64,000 nt of DNA from Acidobacteriota bacterium (GTDB lineage Bacteria > Acidobacteriota > Blastocatellia > Pyrinomonadales > Pyrinomonadaceae): positions 6,984-70,983 of the forward strand of contig JAFDVJ010000079.1 of NCBI GenBank assembly GCA_018269075.1, in the 5' to 3' direction. Below, piece after piece: positions 24,497 to 31,337 of the stretch (positions within the stretch are counted from its first letter, which is position 1; each line of letters begins with the position of its first letter). A program made the position numbers and the translations under genes. Below the pieces are notes generated by a model. It saw only the letters and a program-made list of their open reading frames with translations. It searched no databases and was not told the DNA's origin.

Positions 24497-25419
24497 AGCG
24501 CGAGCAGTTTCTCGATCGGCGGTTCGTAAAGCTCGCGGCCGCGCAAAGCCGCGCGCCAGCGCGCCGGGATCGCTTCGTGCCCGTGGATCAGACCGGCGAT
24601 GCCGCCCGCGATGCAGGCCGTCGTGTCGGTGTCGTCGCCGAGCGCGACCGCCCGTTTGACGGTCATCTCGTAAGAATCTTCGGCGGCCAAAACGCGCGCG
24701 GCGCGAAGGCTGTCGACGACGTAGCCGCCGCCGCGGATCTCGTAGTCGGCGTTTTTCGGAAAGATCCGCGTGTCCAATTCCGTCCGTTCGATCGTTTCTT
24801 CGGGAAACATCGCGCCGAAGGTCTCGACGGCCGCGGCCCACGGATTTTCGGCGTTTTCGACGATCCGCCGGGCCCAGAGACAGTACAGCGCGCAGCAGAT
24901 CTGCGACCGCCGGTGGCCGTGCGTGACGGCCGACTGGTCGAACGCGTCGGCGACGAGTTCGACGTCGGTCCCGCGATGCCAGAGCGCGAGCGGCAGGACG
25001 CGCATCAGCGCGCCGTTGCCGTTCGAGTATTCGTCCGCGCCGCCGGCGAGCAGCGGCTCGACGCCGCGCCGCAAAAGGCGGATCGCGTCGGCCGTCTGGA
25101 TGCCGACGTCGAAGACGCGCCCGTCGACGGCCATCGAGCCGCGATCGTACCAGTCGCACAATCCGCCGGCGAAATGCGCGGCGTCGAAGCGGCCGCGTTC
25201 GAGCAGGGAATCGAGCAAAATGAGCGCCTGCGCGCCGTCGTCCGAATAAGTCCCGGCCGGCGTTCCGGCGTGCGCGCGGCGAAACGCGGCGGGCGGCTCG
25301 AACTCGATCTCGTCCATCGCCGGGATCGATTCGCGGGCGTGAAACTCATACGGCACGCCGAGCGCGTCGCCGACGAGCAGGCCGATCATTCCGCCCCTGA
25401 TTCTGTCCTTAATGTCCAT
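24490..25419 (-). CDS. ADP-ribosylglycohydrolase family protein
   Basis: A 309-residue cytoplasmic hydrolase of the DraG/ARH family, which removes ADP-ribose from proteins or related adducts. The all-alpha fold starts DRIRGGMIGLLVGDALGVPYEF. Metal-binding acidic residues are visible in TYSDDGAQ and LGDDTDTTACIAGGIAG. No associated ADP-ribosyltransferase is nearby. The ATG at 25419 is preceded by a good GGAGG. Confidence 0.9.
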   Translation of the reverse strand: MDIKDRIRGGMIGLLVGDALGVPYEFHARESIPAMDEIEFEPPAAFRRAHAGTPAGTYSDDGAQALILLDSLLERGRFDAAHFAGGLCDWYDRGSMAVDGRVFDVGIQTADAIRLLRRGVEPLLAGGADEYSNGNGALMRVLPLALWHRGTDVELVADAFDQSAVTHGHRRSQICCALYCLWARRIVENAENPWAAAVETFGAMFPEETIERTELDTRIFPKNADYEIRGGGYVVDSLRAARVLAAEDSYEMTVKRAVALGDDTDTTACIAGGIAGLIHGHEAIPARWRAALRGRELYEPPIEKLLALY

Positions 25420-25905
25420 CGATAACCTCCGAAACCGGTGTTCGCAAACCGCAGTTATAACCTTACCCGACGGCCCGGCGAAAACGCCACCCGCCGCCGG
25501 GAAAATTAGCCCGAAAAATCCGTTCGCGCCCGAAAATATAAAGGTTTCGGCCAGAGTTGTTCGGCACGGTAATTGACCGGGTTGGCCATTCGTTCGTGAA
25601 CCGCGTTTTCGATTGAATCGGAACCGACAGCACGGCGAACAGTTTTTTTTTAATCCACCAAAAACACCAAAAACACTAAATTTCTTTCGTGTTTTTTTAG
25701 TGTTTTTAGTGTGTTTCGTGGATCAAAAAACAACCGTTCGCCGGCCGGCCTTTTCATTTTCCTTAAGGTTTCGCGGCGGTTTGTCTAAAAAATTATTAAA
25801 AATGCGTTTGAGTAATGATCGTGCCGAACAGTTCTGGTATTTTAGTTAAGGACGGCTTATATTCTTTTTCTTCGACCGGAAAAACGAAACGGGAGGAATA
25901 AACGG
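25420..25905. other. Divergent intergenic region with an inverted-repeat element
   Basis: A 486-bp region between divergent genes. It contains the 9-bp-unit inverted repeat at 25653-25722. No gene is seen. Confidence 0.5.
25653..25722. repeat. Inverted repeat with CAAAAACAC-type tandem arms
   Basis: The left arm (25653-25680) repeats a 9-bp CAAAAACAC unit. The right arm (25689-25722) carries its complement (GTGTTTTTAG). A short spacer separates them. A single related arm occurs near 63581-63600. Confidence 0.75.
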
Positions 25906-26952
25906 ATGATCGGTGCGGCGGACAGGCGATTCGGAATTATCTTTTTGCGGGTAACAAAACGCGGCGCGGGTCTTTTTCGGCCGAACGGCGCGGGTCGGCT
26001 GCTGCTTTTGTTCATTTTGACGGCGGCGTTCGGTTCGTTCGCCGCCGCCCAGAGCGTTGCCGAAACGCCCGTCAGGACGACGGTTTGCGCGATTATGCGG
26101 GATCCCGGGGCGTTCGATAAAAAACTGGTCGAGGTCACCGGCCTCGTGTCGCACGGCTTCGAGGACTTCAGCCTCATCGATCCGGATTGCGAAGCTATCT
26201 CGAAAAAACAATCGCTCGCCGACATCTGGGTGGAATACGCAAAGTGGCAGATGCCCGGAAAGGATGACTACTCGGTCGAAAACATCCCGATTCATCATAT
26301 CATCGATCAAAATCTGCAGGTTTTCGACGGTCTCGTCGAGGAAAAAGGCTACCGGATCATCCACGCGACGCTCGTCGGCCGCTTTTTCGCCGGCCAGAAA
26401 GTATCCGCCCCCGAAGCGACCTTCTGGTGGGGTTACGGACATGGGAACTGCTGTAGTCTGCTGTCGGTCGAGCAGGTCGTCGCGGTCGATCCGCACGACC
26501 GGGCCGATATCGATTACAACGCCTATCCCGGCGAGGTCGGTTACGCGAACGACGACCGTTACGGGTTTTTCGATCCGCCGGTCGCGCCGATCGACGCCCA
26601 GCGGGCGGCCGATGCCGGAAAGGACGCCTGGCGGTTCGACGACCCGCGAAGGGCCGCCGTTCAGGGACTCGCCCGGACGCTCAAACTTCCGCCGTCGAAG
26701 ATCGCCCGGCTCGAACAGATCGACGCCGCGCCCGGACGCTTTTTCTACGAGTGGAAGCGGACGGCGAAAATAAGCTACGTGATCGTCGTCAGCCGGCCCT
26801 ACCTGATGACCTTTTACGCCCGCGACCCGCGGAAAATCGCGTGGGTCGCGATCGCCGTCTACGGCCGCGGCGACCGCCCGAAGGAAGAATCATCCCGTAA
26901 GAACGACGGCGCGGCGCTCAGGGCGAAACCGCTCCGCAAGGTATTGAATTAA
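25906..26952 (+). CDS. Secreted hypothetical protein
   Basis: A 348-residue protein with a long N-terminal region and signal segment near residues 27-46 (ending FAAAQ). The mature part begins with VCAIMRDPGAFDKKLVEVTGLVSHGFEDFSL, a pattern suggestive of an OB-fold-like domain, followed by a conserved TFWWGYGHGNCCSLLSVEQV segment. I cannot name a family or function. A good ribosome binding site (GGGAGG) precedes the ATG. Confidence 0.7.
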   Translation: MIGAADRRFGIIFLRVTKRGAGLFRPNGAGRLLLLFILTAAFGSFAAAQSVAETPVRTTVCAIMRDPGAFDKKLVEVTGLVSHGFEDFSLIDPDCEAISKKQSLADIWVEYAKWQMPGKDDYSVENIPIHHIIDQNLQVFDGLVEEKGYRIIHATLVGRFFAGQKVSAPEATFWWGYGHGNCCSLLSVEQVVAVDPHDRADIDYNAYPGEVGYANDDRYGFFDPPVAPIDAQRAADAGKDAWRFDDPRRAAVQGLARTLKLPPSKIARLEQIDAAPGRFFYEWKRTAKISYVIVVSRPYLMTFYARDPRKIAWVAIAVYGRGDRPKEESSRKNDGAALRAKPLRKVLN

Positions 26953-27045
26953 AGCCCGGAGCGCCGGCATCGCGGCCGGCAATGCGTTTGAAAAACGCAA
27001 AGGGCGCTCCATTTCCCCGAGGATTAAGAGAAATGAAGCGACTGA
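26953..27045. repeat. Dispersed repeat, copy 2 (inverse copy at 7077-7168)
   Basis: Contains CGGAGCGCCGGCATCG and GGCCGGCAATGCGTTTG, matching the reverse complement of 7077-7168. A partial inverse arm (GGCCGCGATGCCGG) lies at about 27067-27080. It fills the gap between convergent genes. Confidence 0.6.
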
Positions 27046-27088
27046 TGCCGCTGACGCGCCGTTTGTCGGCCGCGATGCCGGGGTTTCA

Positions 27089-28372
27089 TTATTCCAGTTT
27101 ACCCAGATCGATCTTCGGCGGCGACGCGGCGGCCGGGTGCGAGAGCGGCGTCTGAAACGGCGTGCTGTCGTCGAAAAAGCCGCAGTTTTTCAAAAAGAAC
27201 CGGCCGTTTTCGACGCCGCCGGCGTAGTCGCGGCGATAGTTGCGCTTGCCCGTTTGGTCGATCGAGAACGAGGCTTCGGTGACCGGCTTCCATTCGCCGC
27301 TCCGCAGCCGCGCCCATTGATTGCCGTAAAAGGCGCGGCGGGCGACGTTGCCGTTTTCGGGGATGAAATTCTCCAGAAAGGAATAGAGCCCTTTGAGATA
27401 CGTGTTCGTCGCCGGCCGGCTGAAGCTCGCGATCAGCCGCCAGCGGGCTTCTTCGGGCGCGTAGAACCAGGCGGTGTAGTTGGTGAAATTGTTTTTCAGC
27501 GGCGCGGCTTTGATCAGAAATCGATAGGTTTGTCCGGCTTTCCAGCCGAACCGCAGAAAGCTCTGGCCGCCCGAGCCCTCGTTGCCGAATTCGCCGGTCG
27601 CGACGTCGCGGCCCTTCCGGACGAGGACGATCTTTTTATCGGCCGGGATCTTCGACGGGTCGTCGGTCTGGAAAGGGCTCCAGACCGAAAAAAGGACGCG
27701 CCGCTCGGTCTCGGAATTGACCTGAAAACCGAAATAACCCTCGCCGAAGCCGTCGGCCGCGAAATACGAGCCGACGACGTCGTTGCCGGCCGGAACGGTG
27801 ACCTCGTTGTAAAAATATTCGATCTCGCCGCCGAGCTTCGAAGTGTCGTAAAACAGATGCACCGACGGCCCGCGCCGGCCCCAGTAAAAATAATTGCCGT
27901 CGTTGCTGCGGACAAAGGCCGCGCCGTCGTCGACGGCCGTCCCGGAGATGACGAGATTTTCGACGTTCGCGAAGACCGTGCCGGTGCGGCTGAGGCCCTG
28001 AACGTCGACGCGCACATAGCCGGCCCGGGCGATCTTCCATTCGCCGATCCTCGTCTCGCGCGCCGCGCCCGCGACCGTCACGCTCTGGGCGACGCCGCCG
28101 ATCGCGAACCGAACCCGGCTCGAACCGTTCGGGACGCCGAAAACCCCTGATAAAACGAGACTGCCGGGTTTGGCCAGATAAAAATAAACGCTGAAAACCG
28201 TGTCCGTTTCCGACCAGTTTCGCCAGCCCTTCGCGTCGATCGTCTCGTTTCCCGACCCGGAATGCGTCGTGATCCACGAATTGCCGCCGACCGGCACGCT
28301 CAATCTCCGCTGCCCGGCGGCCGCAGTCAGAAGAAGTATCGTCAACAATAACAGAACCGGTATTCTTTTCAT
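27089..28372 (-). CDS. Secreted DUF3472/DUF5077-type protein
   Basis: A 427-residue exported protein with a signal peptide of about 20 residues. Residues about 25-135 fit the DUF5077 beta-sandwich (GNETIDAKGWRNWSETDTVFSVYFYLAKPG). Residues about 145-350 fit DUF3472 (FYNEVTVPAGNDVVGSYFAADGFGEGYFGFQVNS, RKGRDVATGEFGNEGSGGQSF). The domain pair is usually found in secreted, possibly carbohydrate-associated proteins; function is unknown. It runs convergently toward the upstream hypothetical gene. Confidence 0.75.
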   Translation of the reverse strand: MKRIPVLLLLTILLLTAAAGQRRLSVPVGGNSWITTHSGSGNETIDAKGWRNWSETDTVFSVYFYLAKPGSLVLSGVFGVPNGSSRVRFAIGGVAQSVTVAGAARETRIGEWKIARAGYVRVDVQGLSRTGTVFANVENLVISGTAVDDGAAFVRSNDGNYFYWGRRGPSVHLFYDTSKLGGEIEYFYNEVTVPAGNDVVGSYFAADGFGEGYFGFQVNSETERRVLFSVWSPFQTDDPSKIPADKKIVLVRKGRDVATGEFGNEGSGGQSFLRFGWKAGQTYRFLIKAAPLKNNFTNYTAWFYAPEEARWRLIASFSRPATNTYLKGLYSFLENFIPENGNVARRAFYGNQWARLRSGEWKPVTEASFSIDQTGKRNYRRDYAGGVENGRFFLKNCGFFDDSTPFQTPLSHPAAASPPKIDLGKLE

Positions 28373-28474
28373 AAATTTACCGATCCAAGTTAGCAGATTC
28401 CGTCCGAAATCGGAAACCGCCCGGCATTAAACCGACACTGACAAAATATTTTACCGAACGCGGACGAACACGAA

Positions 28475-28810
28475 TCAGGCGCCGGTCGCCTGTTTGGAAA
28501 ACGCCGGTTTCGGCTGCATCGACGGCGAAGTGTCCGGCAACACGGCGACCAAGACCGGCGGATAAACGGTTTCGTCGCCGAAATATGTGATTTGCTGTTT
28601 TTGATCGTTTTCAAAAACAACGAAATAATCCTGCGTCAAACCGCCGACCAATCGTTTCTTTTTGTCGGGTACGACGACCGGCGGACGCATTTCGAAAACC
28701 GACGGCGCATTTATCGCGTCGCCGGTTTGTTTTTCCTGAGCGGCAGCCGGAAGAACCGCCGAAGAAATCAATTTCAAGGCCGGTCTGAAATTGCCGGCCT
28801 TCATCATCAT
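28475..28810 (-). pseudogene. Truncated VWA-type (VWFA-related) gene remnant
   Basis: A 111-codon frame. Its middle (GGLTQDYFVVFENDQKQQITYF) matches the paralogous full-length protein just upstream (SGLTQNAFAVSDNGTEQEITFF), and PDTSPSM corresponds to the metal-site motif DVSGSM. It stops shortly after this point, so it lacks nearly all of the VWA domain. A decayed tandem duplicate is the simplest reading; a small functional secreted protein cannot be excluded. Confidence 0.6.
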
Positions 28811-28862
28811 TCATCGGAAAAATCTGATACTTCGACCTCTGATAATCAATAATTTAAGACGC

Positions 28863-29858
28863 TTAACGGTAATCCGAAATCGGCGTCGCGTAATAGCCTT
28901 CGCGGGTGCGGACGGTCAGTCTGGGAAGTCCGCGCGGCGGTTTGACCTTGACTTTCACCTTGCGCCATTTTCCGTCCGGCTGAAAATCCTTCGGTGTATA
29001 GCCGATCGAATACTGGTGGCGTAGCTCCAATGAGATCCTTTCGAAAATCTCGTCCATCTCGACATCCGTGGTCGGGTAAAATGCCTTTCCGCCCGTCACC
29101 GCCGTTAATTCGTCGAGAAACGCCTGTCCCTGCATTCCTTCGGGACTTGCGGCATCGCGCCCGTCCATGATTCCGACGGCGTAAATTACGACATCGGATT
29201 CTTTTAAGAAACGGCGCACTTCCCCGAAATTATAGCGCGACGAATTGTCCTGACCGTCGCTGATGATGATGATCGCCTTTTTTCGATGGCTTCCGCGCGT
29301 TACTTTTTGGACTCCGAGATAGACCGCGTCGTAAAGGGCGGTATTGCCGCCGGGCTTGACGAGGGTGAATTTATCGAGGACGGCTTCGGCATCGCGCGTC
29401 CGATCCATGATCAGGCTGGCACGTTCGTTGAATGAAATCAGAAAATATTCGTCCGAAGGATGGCTGGTGTCGATGAATTTTTCGAGCGCCTTGCGCGCCT
29501 TGCCGATTTTCGTGCCGCTCATCGAACCGGAAACGTCGAATAAAACGCCGAGCGAAACCGGCGCGTCGGTATCGCTGAAAAAAGTGATTTCCTGTTCCGT
29601 GCCGTTATCTGAAACTGCAAAGGCATTTTGGGTCAGGCCCGAAACATAGCGGCCGTAAATATCGGTCACGGTAAGCGTCAAAGTCACCAGATCGGTTTTG
29701 ACCCGGATCGGTTTGTTGTCCTTTTCTTCGACCGGCGGCGGCGTCGGTTTGACTGCCTCCTGGGCGGCGGCCGGGAAAAAGCAGAGCAGGCCGGTCAAAA
29801 TCGCCGGGAAAATAAAACCCGCAAAAGTAATTCGTCTTCGAATAACACGTAAACACAT
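28863..29858 (-). CDS. Secreted VWA-domain protein (acidobacterial VWFA-related family)
   Basis: A 331-residue exported protein. After a signal peptide comes a Pro-rich segment, then the family's N-terminal beta domain (KTDLVTLTLTVTDIYGRYVSGLTQNAFAV). The VWA domain has an intact metal-ion site: DVSGSMSG, a Thr/Asn region (PGGNTALYDAV) and IIISDGQDNSSRYN. The C-terminal end resembles the family tail (LRHQYSIGYTP, RLTVRTREGYYA). ATG at 29858 is chosen; a TTG at 29879 overlaps the upstream receiver gene's stop by 4 nt. A truncated paralogue follows it. Confidence 0.85.
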   Translation of the reverse strand: MCLRVIRRRITFAGFIFPAILTGLLCFFPAAAQEAVKPTPPPVEEKDNKPIRVKTDLVTLTLTVTDIYGRYVSGLTQNAFAVSDNGTEQEITFFSDTDAPVSLGVLFDVSGSMSGTKIGKARKALEKFIDTSHPSDEYFLISFNERASLIMDRTRDAEAVLDKFTLVKPGGNTALYDAVYLGVQKVTRGSHRKKAIIIISDGQDNSSRYNFGEVRRFLKESDVVIYAVGIMDGRDAASPEGMQGQAFLDELTAVTGGKAFYPTTDVEMDEIFERISLELRHQYSIGYTPKDFQPDGKWRKVKVKVKPPRGLPRLTVRTREGYYATPISDYR

Positions 29859-29875
29859 AAAATCGTCATTGAAAA

Positions 29876-30271
29876 TCAAACGAAAGATTTGCCCAATCTG
29901 ATGATTAAAGCCGCATAGATCGCGTTCATCAGAACATTTTCGCCAAACGGTTTGAACAGATAATCGATCGCGCCCCGTTTGAGGGCCTGCAATCGCGCGG
30001 TTTCATCGTCGTGCGCGGTCATAAAAATGATCGGAATGTCGCAATGAATTTCCAGTAATCGGCGTTGTAATTCGAGTCCGCTCATTCCGGGCATCCTCAC
30101 GTCGATGACCAGTATTTCCGTCTTGTCTGAAACCGGCGACCGCAAATATTCTTCGGCGGAAGCGAAGATTTTCACCGCGAATCCGGCCGATCTGATCAAC
30201 CCCTGAAGCGATTTCCGCACAGAATGGTCGTCGTCAATGATTACAATCGGATTCGAATCAGACATCTTCAT
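29876..30271 (-). CDS. Single-domain FixJ-type response regulator receiver
   Basis: A 131-residue protein consisting only of a receiver domain: acidic pocket DDD (13-15), phospho-acceptor Asp57 in VIDVRMPGMSG, Thr in MTAHDD, and Lys in YLFKPF. No output domain follows. It resembles the N-terminal half of the FixJ-like regulator at 34764-35390 (S-V-R-K-S-L...I-R-S-A-G), suggesting duplication. It may act as a phosphate sink or partner for the same kinase. A copy of the putative operator lies about 185 bp upstream. Confidence 0.85.
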   Translation of the reverse strand: MKMSDSNPIVIIDDDHSVRKSLQGLIRSAGFAVKIFASAEEYLRSPVSDKTEILVIDVRMPGMSGLELQRRLLEIHCDIPIIFMTAHDDETARLQALKRGAIDYLFKPFGENVLMNAIYAALIIRLGKSFV

Positions 30272-30455
30272 CTTTTATCGCTGATACTCCGGGCCGGGTA
30301 ACGGCGTCCGATGCCGATTTCGGATTCCGGCCGAGCGATTTCGGAAACAGCACGCCACCCCGCGGACGTTTTCGGCATTCAATCGAATTTCGCGCTTATG
30401 CACAACCATTCATTGAAACAGGTATCGAATAAAAGTTAGCAGTTTCTTCGTGAAC

Positions 30456-30478
30456 AAATCTATACGACCTTAGTCGTA
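30456..30478 (-). promoter_or_regulatory. Putative LuxR/FixJ-type operator, copy 1
   Basis: An inverted repeat TACGAC-N4-GTCGTA followed on the minus strand by TAGATTT. It matches 21 of 23 positions with the site at 34705-34727. It lies upstream of the lone receiver gene and downstream of mgtC. Confidence 0.6.
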
Positions 30479-30529
30479 GGCATCGTTCGACGAGAACGGC
30501 GGCGGTCGGCGGCGAAACCGGGTTACCCG

Positions 30530-31237
30530 CTATTCGGGGGGAGGTTTGACGGCCCAGCTGATCGCACTGACGCCTGCCTCGAAACTCAGGCGACCGACAA
30601 TTTCTTCCATTTTTCGGTCATCACGCCCCGGCATCAGGGTTTCGGCACGGATTTCGAGCTTGTCCGTGCCGTTCAGGTCTTCGCTGAAAAGCGAACGAAG
30701 CGACAAATCGATTTGATTTACCGTGTGCAAAAGTAACGAACGAAGATGCTGTTCGTCGCGGTTCCGGCAGACGAGCGTGATAATGTAAACCGTTTCCCGG
30801 ATGTTTTCCGCTTCGACGTCGAAGGCGCGCCGCCGCATATCGAGAATCAGTCCGAGCGGGCGCAGTATGATGTGGGCCGCGACGACGGCCGTCATACCGA
30901 CCGTTGCTTCGAGGGCAAAATGCGCGCCGCACAATGCGCCGACGCCGCCGCTGCACCAAAGGGTTGCCGCGGTATTTAAGCCCTGCACGTTTAAGCCTTC
31001 CCGCCAGATTAATCCCGCCCCTAAAAATCCGATGCCCGAAACGACCTGCGCCGCGATTCGCGTGGGACTTGCCTCGGGAGCGGTCATCAGGCTGATGCTG
31101 ACGAACATCGCCGCGCCGAGCGCCACCAGCCCGTTTGTCCGCATTCCGGCCAGTCGCTGTCGGCGTTGCCGTTCGGCGCCGATGATCGCCCCCAGGACGA
31201 GTGCCGTTAAAATATGAAACGTAAATGTTAAAAGCAT
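30530..31237 (-). CDS. mgtC: MgtC/SapB family membrane protein
   Basis: A 235-residue inner-membrane protein. The N-terminal half has about four to five helices with family motifs (GAIIGAERQRRQRLAGMRTNG, SGIGFLGAGLIWREG, GLNTAATLWCSGGVGALCG). The C-terminal half is a soluble ACT-like domain. MgtC proteins are linked to survival at low magnesium. The start at 31237 is chosen by family homology; an upstream ATG at 31381 would overlap mgtA. It follows mgtA by 100 bp, a pairing known from Salmonella mgtCBR. Confidence 0.88.
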   Translation of the reverse strand: MLLTFTFHILTALVLGAIIGAERQRRQRLAGMRTNGLVALGAAMFVSISLMTAPEASPTRIAAQVVSGIGFLGAGLIWREGLNVQGLNTAATLWCSGGVGALCGAHFALEATVGMTAVVAAHIILRPLGLILDMRRRAFDVEAENIRETVYIITLVCRNRDEQHLRSLLLHTVNQIDLSLRSLFSEDLNGTDKLEIRAETLMPGRDDRKMEEIVGRLSFEAGVSAISWAVKPPPE

Positions 31238-31337
31238 CTCCTTTACAACGGGCCGCTTTCGTTGCGGCCCGGATATTGGCCGGACGGCCGCAGCTCCGAA
31301 GCCGAAGTTGTTCATAACCGCCGCGGGGTTTTTCGGT

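Noticed and set aside
29418-29434. TGGCACG-TTCG-TTGAA as a sigma-54 promoter
   Set aside because: It lies inside the VWA coding region on the opposite strand, the -12 element lacks GC, and no gene follows in that direction.
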